Part shown: piece by piece, positions 9,989 through 21,179 of the stretch | How the letters are laid out: each line of letters starts with the position of its first letter | Numbering within the stretch: the stretch's first letter is position 1 | Assembly (NCBI GenBank): GCA_036897485.1 | Contig: JAYMTF010001721.1 | Coordinates: forward strand, 1 to 21,664 | Source of the DNA: Pelargonium nanum | Lineage: Eukaryota > Streptophyta > Magnoliopsida > Geraniales > Geraniaceae | Direction of reading: 5' to 3' | Length of the DNA: 21,664 bases | Translations under genes and position numbers: made by a program | Notes under the pieces: model-generated | The model's input: the letters and a program-made list of their open reading frames with translations, nothing else | The model's database searches: none | What the model was told of the DNA's origin: nothing

Positions 9989-12900
9989 ATGAGCTTGCAT
10001 TGCGACCAGCTTTTAGAAATGTTACTTAACAAAGAAATAAATGATTTGGTTGATGATTGCTTTGAGGGGTCAAGTAATGAGCACTGTATCTTTACCAAGG
10101 TTTTCTTTGGAGGGGACACTGTTGGTACAAGTAAGAGGTGTGTCGTTACCGGTGTTATAAATTTTGAATGCGACTCCAGCAAGAACACAGATATATCACT
10201 CGGTTATAACAGTGACAGTTCGGCTTTATTGAGTCAGTCTTCGTCCAAAAATCTACATACTGAGACTTGTAACGTCAGTGAAGCTTTTAGAAGATCTCTG
10301 TTGGTTGAGAAAAGTGACCATGAGGCGAGTCTCAAGAGAATGAAGTTTTCGGTTGATGAACCTTCTAATACCAAACCAAATGCAAGAACAGTTTTAAATC
10401 ATTCACTGCCCTCTGAAGAACCTGTTTGCCGAACCACCTCATTCCATTTACTTGAATTGCCCTTCAACGGTGGAGGTGTTAAGTCTAGTAATTATCTGTT
10501 AAAGCACGATGTAGAGATGGCCAGAGGTGCTGCTGCTAACTTGGATGCTCTAAAGTGTACATTGCCGAGCATTGTTGGAAAAGATGTTCCCATTACTAAA
10601 ACCATTGCTTCGCCTGTTTCGCAGGAGAGCTTCACGAATAGACTCTTAGCCACAAGTCCATCTGCCACTGTTGGAGAGAAATCCGGATTTCTTCTGGACT
10701 CTGAGAGGCCGAAAGAATTTGATTTTCCAAATTTTGATGAATCTAGTGTTCCCATGAAGCAAGATTCGCTGAAGGACGCTCGTAGTTTTCTTCACTACCA
10801 TGTTGTTAATTTACTTACGGCTGCTGGTTGGAGTGTTGAGAAGCGTAAGAGACCTAGTAGGAGTTATAATGAGTCCGTTTATATAACACCTCAGCAGAAG
10901 CTAATTCGCGATTTCCCTAAAGCTTGGAGACTATGCGGCCAAAATTTGTTTGCAAATGGGCATGCTTTGGCTTCGATGCCCGAAAATGATTGTAAGGAGT
11001 GGTCTGATTTCAGTAAGTTCTCTTCAGACTTACTTTATACTTTGACGACTATTGAGAAACAAACAAATCAATTGGAGCTTTCGGCGGCGCTGGTGCTTCG
11101 GTGGTGTTTATTAGACCCGTTTGTGACGGTTGTTTGCATCAATAGGAAGGTTGGTGCACTGAAAAAAGGAGAGTTGGTTAAAGTAAGTGGAAGCCTAAAC
11201 CTTGATGCTGTTTCGGTTCCAAAAATTGAAGATAGTATTGACAATCAGTTTGCCGAAAGGCGGTTGGCTCTGATCGGGAATTCTTCTCTTGCTGCTGCTG
11301 AAACTTCCTCAAAACGGGCTGTTAAGTTATTGAAAGGCGTATCTATTTGTACAGCTAATAAAGAAGGTACGTGCTTCTTTGGTACTTCCAGTGGGATGGA
11401 AAATCTGTATGGTGGGGTCTCTCGAAACGGAACAACCAATCCGTATTTGACATCTCCGTCAACGTATGGGTTGGCTTCAGCTAGTTGCCTATATGATGTT
11501 CCTATTTCTTCGGAAAAGCGTAACAGTGTCGCCGTTGGAGTGTCCAGTAGTGTTTCTCTTTGTCAAGATGGCAATACTGATTTTCCAAGCTGCGTTCAAC
11601 ACGGTGCGCCAGTGGAAACACCGAAGCACGTGGTCGAAGATGCATCAATGGATTCTTGGGAGGAAAAAGATGAATCTTCGGAAGGCCGCCAAGCTACTGA
11701 TAAGGTGGAAAATTGCAGAACAGATGGTTGGTTTTATTCGCATGGCTCGGATAAAACCTATATTCAGCTTGATTCTCGTGTACATAGTACATTTAAACTA
11801 TGTCGACCTTCTCTTAGTAGATATAGCATTCTAACTAAATTGGACGATGATCCAAGAGGTAATTTGAACTTTTCAAATTCATTAGATGAACCAATTTCAC
11901 CCGAGTTTGTAACTTCGGAGGTTGTACAGCAGTCGGGACTCAGTGAAAACGAGGACGGGCAATGCACGGAACCTATGGCAGATGTTATATCAAAGAGGAA
12001 GATAAAGCGCAAGTCTAGAAAGATATCCGAAATCAAACTGACCACGTTTTATCAGAGTAATAATCTTGGTGCAACGTCTCCTAATAAAGCCGAAATGCTG
12101 GATAGTTATGTGCATGAAGAGTCAAAAGAAATCCGGGATGACCTTGTGACTAAGTCATTGTCTCAAAGATCTTCACAACATTCGGTTGAGAAAAAAGGGT
12201 CGGGGGTTAAAAAGATTCACTGTCATCGCGGTGGTTCTACTAGTGGACGAAAGCGATGTCAAATTAAAGACGATGACCTTTTGGTTTCAGCTATCATTAA
12301 AAACAAAGATTTTGGCTCAAATACTACCAAGTCATCTTTTAAACCAAAAGCCTCTAGATCAAGAGCTTTGAGAAAACTCAAGAGCCAGAAGGGCGGTTGC
12401 CGGTTGCTCCCTCGAAGCTTTAAGGGTGGAATGAACTTTAAGGACGGCAAGTGGTTATCTAGGGAGGTACGAACAGTATTGTCATGGTTGATTGATACCG
12501 GAGTCGTTGCTTTAAATGATGGTATTGTGTATCGGAATCCGAAGGATGAGGCCGTTGTTAAAGAAGGTCTGGTTAGCAGAGATGGCATCATTTGTAAGTG
12601 CTGCGATATGCTGCTTTCGGTTTCTGAATTTAAAATTCATGCCGGGTTCAAGCTGAACCGTCCGTGCTTGAATCTTTTCATGGAGTCTGGTAAGCCTTTT
12701 ACGATGTGCCTGCTTCAAGCTTGGTCAGCTGAATACAAAACAAGGAAAAGTGGGCCTCAAATTGTGCGAGGTGATGACGATGATCAAAACGATGACTCTT
12801 GTGGATTATGTGGTGATGGGGGTGAATTGATATGCTGCGATAACTGCCCCTCTACTTTCCATCAGGATTGCCTGTCTGCACAGGTTTGTTCTTTTTGACA

Positions 12901-15900
12901 GTATTAATTTTTTCATGTATGTTCTGATTTTTATCCTACTATTCCTTTTCTTATCTCTTAAACAATGTTAATATAGTATAGCTTTGTCTGGTTGCTTCTA
13001 TGCTATACATATAATGTGTTTCATAACGTGAAGAAAAATGGTGTACTAGTATATTTTGGGTTGAGCTGACAATTCGTGTGTGTGTGTGTGTTGTGTTGAT
13101 GGTTGATTGTGTGCGATATGGACTAACATTAACATGACATGTATATGAGCACGTAAACATGAACACGACATGTATAACTGATTCGGCCGGGTTGACACAA
13201 CACGATTAACACGCATGTCCTAGCACGATCTGCACAACAAGACCAGCACAATTGAATATCACAAATTTAACTTATTTAACATACCTATGTTAACCAACAT
13301 ACAACATTCGTATAAACAATAAGACTAGCTAGGGTTTTGGGGGGTTAATTTATTATTTAACCCCAAATTGTGCTTATTGGGCGTGTTGTACTTGTCATTC
13401 ATTTCACAACACAAACAATTTATCGTGCATGCGTGATTTTGAGTCTCAACACGAACACGTCACAACGACAAAATTAGTGATTCCAAACACTCTTATTTCA
13501 TGCTGTCTTGATGAGACATGAATTGCCCGATCTAATTTTGGGCGAATAGCTTTTATCAAATAAACGTGTGTGTGTGTGTGTATATGTTTTATTTACCATG
13601 TTCCAATATGCTCGATACCTTTCCACTTTATGCATTTGGCTACTCTACAAATTTTCTGTTTTCCATTTTGGTTTGGGTTCTGTAGCACTTTTAATTGATA
13701 TTTGATAGTAATGCTTTGTATTTATGTATGACATTTAGTTATGTAATCAAGTTAAGAACATTTTGGTTTGCGACAAAATTAACCTTATTTGGATTATTTA
13801 TTTTTTACTGCAGGAGCTTCCTGAAGGCAGTTGGTATTGCCTGAACTGCACCTGTCGTATATGTGGGGATTTGGTAAATGATAAAGAGGCCTCAAGTTCC
13901 ACAGATGCATTAAAATGTTCGCAGTGCGAGCATAAATGTAATTTCCCACCTTATCTATATATTTATTATTTTGATTGCCAAATTGATTGCTTGAGTTTTT
14001 GGTTCAAATGTGAAGTTGGGTTTTCAGTATAAGCCTTTTTGTAGATTGAACCTTTTCTCCATTTCTTGTGAAGCTTGTTTCTAGTTTATTTGAATATGCC
14101 TTTATGTACTCTTTCAAGTTTGTTTTGTATGTATTTATTGGTAACTTATTATCTCCAATTTCCTGTGACATTTTCTTGTGTCATCGTCTCATTTTAATTG
14201 ACTATTAATGTGTTTATGAACAGATCACGAGTCATGCCTTAAAGAAAAGAATATGCATGGAGTGGTATTTGATTCTTGGTTTTGTAGTGGAAGCTGCCAA
14301 GAGGTACTTTTGTGCCCTTCAAACCTTTTGAAGTTCTCATTTTTTTTTCATTTTCTTTTAATGGCAAATCCATTATACAAGAAATCGCAAAAGGTGTATG
14401 CTTAGATGAACATGCCAAAGAAGAGACTTAAGCTAAAATTATTAGGGTTTAAGTGGGAAGTTAGATTTTTTCAATGCACTATTTATAGGTTCACTTTGAA
14501 TATACGAGTAGAGCAATGTGATTGAGTGTTCAGATCCTGTATTCCTGTTAGTCATGCTTTGTAGTTTAACATGGTATCAAACAAGATTTAGTTCTCAGCA
14601 TGGTTTACTTGTGTCACTAACCACATTTGTGTTAGTTTCCATGTAAGGTAGAGCTAGGAATTTGGATCCGAACCCGTAGGCACCTGAAATTTGACATGGA
14701 TTTTTGCAAGATCGGGTTACATAAAATAGACCCAATTCATTTTTGGGTTGGGTCGGTCAAACCCACACATTTTCTATGTAAAGCCCACAACCCAAACCCC
14801 AAAGACCTGACCCCAAACCCAATTTGCCATCTCTATGGTAAGGCCCATAGTGTTGGTTGGGCCCACACATTAGGGGAGTGTTACGGTAGTCCCACTCAAT
14901 GCCCGTTGATTTTGGGTTTGATGCCTTAGCAACTCTGAAGGTTTTTCATGATCTCATGCAAGCGTTAGCAACGTAATGGAGCTTTCATAATCAACTTTCT
15001 TGTCTTTGTGATGTATCCAATGTCCTACTTCGGTAAAAGTTCATAGAATGTATCAACAGTTTATAATAGCCACTCGTTGAAATGTTCTAAATAACACTAA
15101 ATTTTCTTGAATGGTTTTGCTTTACTCAACCATAATTTCATAAACTATTTTATGTCGGAAACTTCTCAAACGGGAGGTCTACACGACTAGTCTTTCATAT
15201 GCTTATGTTTTGGTCATACGCGCTCTGTACAGATTTACTCTGGCCTTCATTCTCGGGTTGGGCTTGCTAATTGTATTGCCGATGGCTTTTCATGGACGCT
15301 TCTTAGATGCATCCACGACGACCAAAAGGTTCATTCCGCTCAAAGGTTCGCCTTGAAGGCGGAATGCAATTCAAAACTAGCCGTTGCGCTTACTATCATG
15401 GAGGAGTGCTTTTTGTCCATGGTGGATCCAAGAACCGGGATCAACATGATCCCCCAGGTTTTGTACAACTGGGGGTAGGTGCTATGTGTATTTTTTATCC
15501 GTTCCAATAATTTATCGCCGTCTGCTACTTCGGGGTCGGTTTCACACGCTTTATTCTTTTTTCTATCGCTCAGGTCTGAATTTGCTCGCCTGAATTTTCA
15601 AGGGTTCTACTCAGCAGTTTTGGAGAAAGACGACGTGCTGATATCTGTAGCATCGATCAGGTAGTTTTAGTAGTTTGTATGTGGGTTTTCTGATGTATCT
15701 AACCAAGGATCGTTTCGTTAATTCTTTAGCATATTCTATGGCGACGTCCAAGTGACAAATTTTGAAATATGATATGCTGTAGATATTGATGATTTACTTC
15801 TAAGAAATGGAGATACTGACAAATAAATTTTCCAAATTTTAACTGGTTACATTTTCTCTCCGTATAAAAACAAAAAGTGAAGCTTAAGCGCTTTTATTTC

Positions 15901-17339
15901 TTGGTCCGTGTTTGTTCACTTTCGGCCTCTTGATTATGTATATGTATGTCGTCTTTGAACTTCCATATGTTTGCAGGGTGCATGGTATGTCAGTTGCTGA
16001 GATGCCCCTTATCGCAACTTGCAGTAAGTACCGTCGCCAGGGAATGTGTCGTCGGCTTATGGCTGTGATCGAAGAGGTATAATTTTACTTTCCTTCTGGT
16101 CTTAAAACCCGAACCGACTGTCAATGTTGTGTTTAAGGAGTTGTTGATTTTCACAAAGCATGGTTTCTTGAACTTTTTGTTAACAAGACTACTCACGGTG
16201 CATAACTCGGGCATAGTTTATTGAACTTCCATTTACTTATAAACATTGTTTTTGTTTGCATCCCGAGACTAATCACGGTCATAATTCGGGTATAGGTTTA
16301 CTTGTGTGCATCCCGAGACAACTTATGGTGCATAACTTGGGTAGAGGTTTACTTGTAAACTTTGTACTCATACACATCCTGATACCGCTTAACTCGAGCA
16401 TTGATTTACCAGTAAACATTGTACTCGTAGCATCGACTACTCATGGTGCATAAGTTGGGCATAGGTTCTTGAACTTCTATTTACTATAGTTAATATTGTA
16501 GTCATATGCATCCCGAGACTACTCATGGTGCATATTTCAGGGCATAGAACAATTTGGATATGCCGTTTTAGGGGTTGGTTTAAAAAGGTCTGACCCGACC
16601 CGCAGTTTTCTCATGGCAAATCTGATTCGTAAATGGACCGGTCTCTTATATGTGACCAGAATCCACATAAAATGTGGGTCGGTTTTGTGGTCCCACAGGT
16701 TTGGGTCCAAATTGCCAGCTCTACTCGGGCATAGGTTCTTGAACTCCTGTTTTTTAATCATTGTACTCACATGGATCCCGAGACTACTCATGGTGCATAA
16801 CGCAGGCACGTTTTTTTTTTACTAAACCCGTGCGATGCATTTATGCACTCTTTTTTCTTCTCCAGATGCTAATATCATTCAAAGTGGATAAGCTCGTCAT
16901 ATCGGCGATTCCAAATTTGGTAGATACATGGATCAAGGGTTTTGGCTTCGTGCCCGTTGAACAAGCAGAAAAGGAGAGTTTCAACAATATCAACTTGATG
17001 GTTTTTCCCGGAACAATATTGCTAAAAAAATCTTTGTACTCAAACCAAAACGCCGAGAAACAAGGTAAGAATTTACATTTTACGCCCCTTTGTCAACCAT
17101 ATTTATCGTTTTGAGCTCATTTTGATTCGTCGGGTGATGTGACAGGTTTTGTTGAGGCGCCGCCTTTACTCGCAGCTCAGGATATTCCCAAAGATGAAGA
17201 GTCCGTCGGGGGAGAAGCTGTAGAGGTTTTGGATGTAGACATTAGTGCTAGTGAAATGGTTTGTTCCAATGTAGTTGAAACCTTGAATGTGTGTGATGAT
17301 GAGAAAGAATTGTGTTTGGATGAACAGAAAATGAAGTAG
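9989..17339 (+). CDS. IDM1: IDM1/ROS4-type histone acetyltransferase (PHD-PHD-GNAT)
   Basis: Arabidopsis IDM1 is a nuclear enzyme that binds chromatin, acetylates histone H3 (K18/K23) and guides ROS1-dependent DNA demethylation. Coding exons: 9989-12883, 13814-13937, 14224-14303, 15233-15474, 15574-15660, 15977-16076, 16866-17064 and 17146-17339. All splice sites are GT-AG and phases join cleanly, giving 1306 residues. Order: DUF/MBD-like segment from about residue 265 ([17 protein letters not shown]); basic NLS-like [10 protein letters not shown] at 669-678; TDBD-like segment about 810-914; PHD1 938-977 (CGLC, CDNC, FHQDC, CLNC); PHD2 from 979 (CRIC, CSQC, YHESC, FCSGSC); GNAT domain with acetyl-CoA loop RRQGMC at 1162-1167. 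A TAG immediately precedes the ATG, so this start is the longest possible. Length is slightly above the roughly 1190 residues I recall for Arabidopsis; the acidic 63-residue tail is poorly conserved. Confidence 0.95.
13076..13091 (+). repeat. (GT)8 microsatellite
   Basis: Perfect GT dinucleotides in the first coding-region intron of IDM1. A second (GT)8 lies at 13566-13581 on the other side of the dispersed repeat. Confidence 0.9.
13130..13520 (+). repeat. Unclassified dispersed repeat, copy 2, in IDM1 intron (12884-13813)
   Basis: Collinear with the reverse complement of 4290-4665 over several blocks (CACAACAAGACCAGCAC, ATGTTAACCAACATA, TATAAACAATAAGACT, TTTTGAGTCTCAACACG, ACGACAAAATTAG). 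Relative to copy 1 it has extra sequence around 13332-13430, including a small hairpin (GGGGTTAA..TTAACCCC). No coding capacity; class unknown. Confidence 0.65.
14649..14835. mobile_element. hAT-type MITE, copy 1, in IDM1 intron (14304-15232)
   Basis: Left end TAGAGCTAGGAATTTGG; right end in reverse complement TAGAGATGGCAAATTGG. The flanking 8-mers ATGTAAGG and TGGTAAGG agree at 6 of 8 positions, fitting an aged hAT target duplication. The interior is rich in GGGTTGGGTCGG/ACCCAAACCC words. The TAGAGCTGGCAAAT-type end is a familiar plant hAT MITE signature. Confidence 0.75.
16187..16811 (+). repeat. Degenerate tandem array (~50-86 bp units) in IDM1 intron within the GNAT-coding part
   Basis: The anchor GACTACTCATGGTGCATAAC recurs, in variants, at 16187, 16267, 16317, 16381, 16435, 16517 and 16782. 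It is followed by 'TCGGGCATAGGTTCTTGAACTTC..TTTACT...AAACATTGTACTCATATGCATCCCGA'. The sixth unit is split by a MITE (16545-16723); removing it gives an 86-bp spacing to the seventh. Non-coding: the flanking exons join in phase without it. Confidence 0.85.
16545..16723. mobile_element. hAT-type MITE, copy 2, inserted into a tandem-repeat unit
   Basis: The right end in reverse complement is TAGAGCTGGCAATTTGGACCC; the left end TAGAACAATTTGG is a shorter diverged match. The interior shares GGGTCGG, GACCCGACCC and ACATAAAATGTGGGTC-type words with the copy at 14649-14835. It interrupts the unit sequence '..CTCGGGCATAGG..': the left flank ends TCAGGGCA and the right flank begins CTCGGGCA, consistent with an 8-bp target duplication. 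Confidence 0.75.
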
Positions 17340-17420
17340 AAATGAAATGCAAAGTTAGGAGGAAAAAGAAAATGAAACATTTATGTATTTCTCAAATAAG
17401 TACATTGTTTGCGTCGGGCC
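17340..17420 (+). other. IDM1: IDM1 3' UTR / probable poly(A) region
   Basis: After the TAG at 17337 the sequence is A-rich with AATGAAATG and CAAATAAGTACATTG. AATAAG at about 17395 is a plausible degenerate plant poly(A) signal. The exact end cannot be set from sequence. Confidence 0.4.
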
Positions 17421-18215
17421 AAAAAAACTCTAGTGTTCTTATTGGGTCACTTCTTGTCGGCTGTCGGCCCTCAATCCCGAGACATGCTAAGGGGAGATGA
17501 AAGTGTTGCCCGCAGAGAACATGTTCGTTCTTTTGGTCCGATCCATTTAGTCTCGAGCCCGAGGTAACAAAAAGTGACCCATTCAGAACACGTTTGTGAT
17601 CCGACCCATTTAGTCTTGAGGCCGACCCACATTGCTATGTCTAGCTACAAGATTGAAATGTAAAAAAGAAAAGAAAAAAAAGGACAGGTGGTTAAATTCT
17701 GTAAAACCGAAAAGTTGCGGGGACAAAAAATTAATTTTCATCACATAAAAAGGATAAATTTGAGAAGAGTAGGGGCAAATATGAATTTTTTAAAAATATG
17801 AGATATATTTAGAAAACAAATAAGTCTTGTACTTTAATATTTGTAAATATTTTGGCGCAATAATGAATTTATAAGAATTGATTTACCTGAAAATTTTAGA
17901 ATAAAATTGAAAAACATTTGATCTGGTTTTGAATTTTGATGATTGATTGGAGGAAATGTTGTAGTTTTTTATGAGAAAGTTTGCTCATAGTTACCGGAAA
18001 TAGGTATTTCAGTAGTTATTCGGATACGGAACGGACGTTCCTAAATGTGAAATTTTATGTTCTAGTTGCCATAAGATTTCATTCAACAAATAATAATAGT
18101 TTGGTGAACTTTGTTCGTTCCACACTAATGTTTCGAAGAAGTCTACCTTCGAATTTAGTACCGTGTTCCTGTTCTCGTTTCATGTACTAAATGGTTCCAC
18201 GTTCAGTGATCCAAA
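17421..18215. other. Intergenic DNA with a short local duplication
   Basis: At about 17540-17630 a short segment occurs twice in tandem (GATCCATTTAGTCTCGAGCCCGA and GACCCATTTAGTCTTGAGGCCGA). The rest is AT-rich without recognisable genes. The 69-codon frame at 17981-18190 has no family features. Confidence 0.4.
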
Positions 18216-18663
18216 TGTTGAAATATAAATTTGATTTAGATTTGACTTTAGTCAAATTAGTATTGGCCCTTTTTGTATTAAGTAGTCAAATTGTCTAGAA
18301 TAATCTTGTTCTTGTTAGAATAGTCGTGTAGTTGAGAGAGTTATCTAGAACAATTGTCTAGTTGAGAGAGTTATCTAGAATAATGTTGTATCTAGAGATT
18401 TCATTTGAGTACTATAAATAAGGATGCAATCTTATCATTTGAAATCAAGCCAAGAAACAAAGTTTTATCTTCTATAAACAATTCTCCTACTTATCTAGTT
18501 TATACAAGCCATCTCAACACAAGTAACTAGGAATTTGCTTCCTGATTCTCTTGATTTTTTTTATAAGCTAAATTTCTTGATTTAAATATTGAAAAGTAAG
18601 AATTGTTAGGAATTTGCTAATTTTCTTGATTCGAATATTGAAAAGCTAGTGATATCACCAACA
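18216..18663 (+). mobile_element. Probable solo Copia-type LTR
   Basis: Begins TGTTGAAATATAAATTTG and ends TATCACCAACA, giving TGTTG...CAACA inverted termini. It contains CTATAAATAAGGATGCAATC followed by GAAATCAAGCCAAGAAACAA, the usual TATA/R-region style of plant Copia LTRs. Internal duplications are present (GTTGAGAGAGTTATCTAGAA twice; a block ending TATTGAAAAG twice). No second LTR, retroviral-like ORF or matching 5-bp flanks were found, so the exact ends are uncertain. Confidence 0.55.
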
Positions 18664-19424
18664 CTTATCTTCGCCTTCCAACTGCTCTATTTGATGACAC
18701 AATGAAGAACGATGTTACGCATCGCATCCTCTGTCTACAATATGCTCCCACATACTGAAAAGCCTAAAAAAAGTCTATGAACGTCCTACGGGTTTTAGAA
18801 TCCATGGATTTCGTGCTGCAAGCATGTAATCAACGAGAAGAAAAATGTTTTGACATAATTTGGAAGGGAATAACTTCTATTTCTAGTTAAAACAATGGGG
18901 AAAACACGGGTGTATTCTCACCAGTGAGATGAGTTGTCAACAGTACATGACAAAGACAATGGAAGTAGCAACATCGATCATTAAAAAACCTTAATGCTGC
19001 ATTGAAACGAGGATTTCCGAAAAGGGGCGAGTATAAGGTTGAAAATCTATACAATGTTGTGAGGCACGCGTTCAATGTCGAGTTAGTAGTCGACTTTCGT
19101 GTTGAACTGAAGTTTGTGTTCGAAGAAGAATGGAACCTTTATAGATTTTCCTTCCATCCACCAGATTATAGACCGTTCTATTATGATGGATAAAGAAGGT
19201 ATGTCAAACACAATGAAATTCATTTCTAACAAAATTTTCGCAAAATCTCTAAAATTCAATTAATATTTTTGCATTGTGTATCACACTGATTGCTAATTGT
19301 TAATTATGTAATTAATTATTGAATGCAAACACGATATGTTATGAAGTAGAGACACTGTGACGGGAAATTAGTACTGAATGTGACTGACAACAATGAGGTA
19401 CTTATCGTGTTAATTGTTCTTCTA
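18664..19424. other. Intergenic DNA, no gene accepted
   Basis: A 63-codon frame at 19002-19193 and a shorter frame before it show no family motif and no convincing splice context. The region may be part of an old insertion next to the LTR, but nothing identifies it. Confidence 0.4.
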
Positions 19425-19498
19425 TTTTTTTTAACACAACCAAAACTTTTATTCCAAATTTGTCAAAATACAACCACTAATCAATCTCAGAATGGATA

Positions 19499-19915
19499 TC
19501 ATAACAATCCATACTCTTTGACATAGAAGAGGAAACCGAGCGAGCTCTTAGCAACCTTATTCGCTGAGCGTTTAACATACGAAAAACCGACACTGTCCAA
19601 CTTGTCGACAAGAGCCAGATAGTCCAACAAGATCGAGTTATCGCCCCTCGCCTCAACCTCACGATGTTGCAACGTGCGGATGATAGCTTGTGCATCCGCC
19701 TCCATCTCAACATTCCACCACCCCTTAACAACTGCCAACTCCATCACATCCGTTATCGCCCACCCTTTCGCCTCTCCAACCTCAAACACCACTCCTTTCA
19801 ACTGACACCCCGTTCCCAAACAGTCACCGGTCTAGTTTCTCGCCACCCAGCCAGTGCCCGTTCTCCCTTCTCCGACGAACACACCGGTGTCACTATTGAT
19901 CTTTACGACACTAGC
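19499..19915 (-). pseudogene. RNase H-like domain of the LINE (RVT_3 type), broken by one stop
   Basis: The frame shows the usual plant LINE RNase H pattern: VKINSD (first catalytic Asp), VARN, an EAKGWAITDVMELA helix with Glu, EMEADAQAIIRTL with the next Asp, and FSYVKRSANKVAKS near the end. An in-frame TAG at 19832-19834 follows VARN. The tail reaches FYVKEYGLL before the element's poly(A). Confidence 0.8.
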
Positions 19916-19989
19916 CTCCAACGACCTCCACCGTGTTCCATTCATGTCCCTCCCCCGATCTCCCCACTAGCTTGATTTTGCGCCTCCAA

Positions 19990-20480
19990 CTATCCATTTA
20001 ACAGAGCCTGACTGGATTGCATTACCCTACCAACTGACCATGGCTTATTATTCCACACGTGCTCATTCCTCCCACTCCACAAATGCCAGCAAATCGTGGC
20101 TCCCATTCCATACATTGATGGCTCCTCCCTGCTCAACACCTCCCAATCCCAATCTCTCATATATTGTTCAAACAATTTCTCAACCTTTGCTTCTTCCCAG
20201 CCTTCCGGTGGTACAGACTCGACCCGTTTCGAACCCGTCCCAACCAGCCACGGGTCCCTGAATATTCTCTTGTCCCTTTCGTTCTCAATATGTACATAAC
20301 TTCTTATTTTTGCAATGTTTGCGCCACTCTGACACTCCTAAAAAAATAACTCGGGTTTGAACCCGTCGGAGCATCCATAAAGGAAAATAGTGTGCCTTCA
20401 AAATTCTTGACAACGAACTATTCGGCCAAGTCATCACTCTTCACTCTTGCTTCCTTAGTAACGCAAGATTGAAGTATCTT
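19990..20480 (-). pseudogene. LINE RT-tail to linker region, downstream tandem copy
   Basis: 20175-19990 encodes the ICWHLWSGRNEHVW block. Towards 20480 another frame reads LRYFNLALLRKQE then a stop, then RVMTWPNS. At the stop, the QGW of the sister copy has become QE-stop. Frame changes separate the pieces, so this is a remnant. Confidence 0.7.
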
Positions 20481-20499
20481 AACTTACAAGATCAAGTTA

Positions 20500-21168
20500 C
20501 CTCCCATCGCCTCAACCTCACGACGTTGCAACGTGCAGATGATAGCCTGTGCATCCGCCTCCATTTCAACTTTCCACCACCCCTTAACCACTGCCCACTC
20601 CATCGCTTCCGTTATCGCCCACCCCTTCCGCCTCTCCAACCTCTAACACCACTCCTTTCATCTGACACCCCGCTGCCAAACAGTCATTGTCCTAGTTTCT
20701 CGCCACCCATTAAGTGCCCGTTCTCTCTTCTTCGACAAGTACAACGGTGTCACTATTGATCTTTACCACACCAGCCTCCGGCGGCCTTCATCATGTCCCA
20801 TTCATGTCCTTCCCCCGATCCCCACCACTAACCTTGTTTTGCGCCTCCAACCATCCATTTAACAGAACCAAATTGGCTTGTATTACCCTACTAGCTGGCC
20901 ATGGCTTAATGTTCCAGGTGTGCTCATTCCTCCCTCTCCACAAATGCCAGCAAGTCGTGCCTGCCATTCCCCGCACCAATGGCTCCTCCCTCCTCACCAC
21001 CTCCAACCACCTCACAATTCCAATCTCTCCTATCTTGTTCAAATAACTGCTCCACCTATTCTTCCTCCCAGCCTTCCGGTGGTACTGACTCGACTTGTTT
21101 CGACCTGTCCCAACCAGCCACAGGTCCCTGAAATATTCTTCTGTCCCTTCCAATCTCAATACATACAT
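20500..21168 (-). pseudogene. LINE linker and partial RNase H-like region, upstream tandem copy
   Basis: 21168-20791 encodes a 125-codon frame including TCWHLWRGRNEHTW. It is followed by a degraded RNase H-like region up to the duplication junction. It carries the same TAG (20692-20694) as the sister copy at 19832-19834. The C-terminal part of the domain is missing at the junction. Confidence 0.7.
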
Positions 21169-21179
21169 AACTTCCTATT

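Noticed and set aside
16537-16825. Overlapping 70-90 codon frames on both strands within the GNAT intron
   Set aside because: They are translations of the hAT MITE and tandem repeats; the real exons at 15977-16076 and 16866-17064 join in phase without them.
19002-19193. 63-codon plus-strand frame with several aromatic residues (ends HPPDYRPFYYDG)
   Set aside because: No family motif recognised, no splice context, and surrounded by repeat debris. A protein search would be needed to revive it.
20340-20375. GGGTTCAAACCC on the minus strand, resembling a tRNA T-arm or pol III B box
   Set aside because: No acceptor stem, D-arm or anticodon stem could be found around it; it lies inside the LINE copy and recurs at the equivalent site of the other copy (about 21222-21238).
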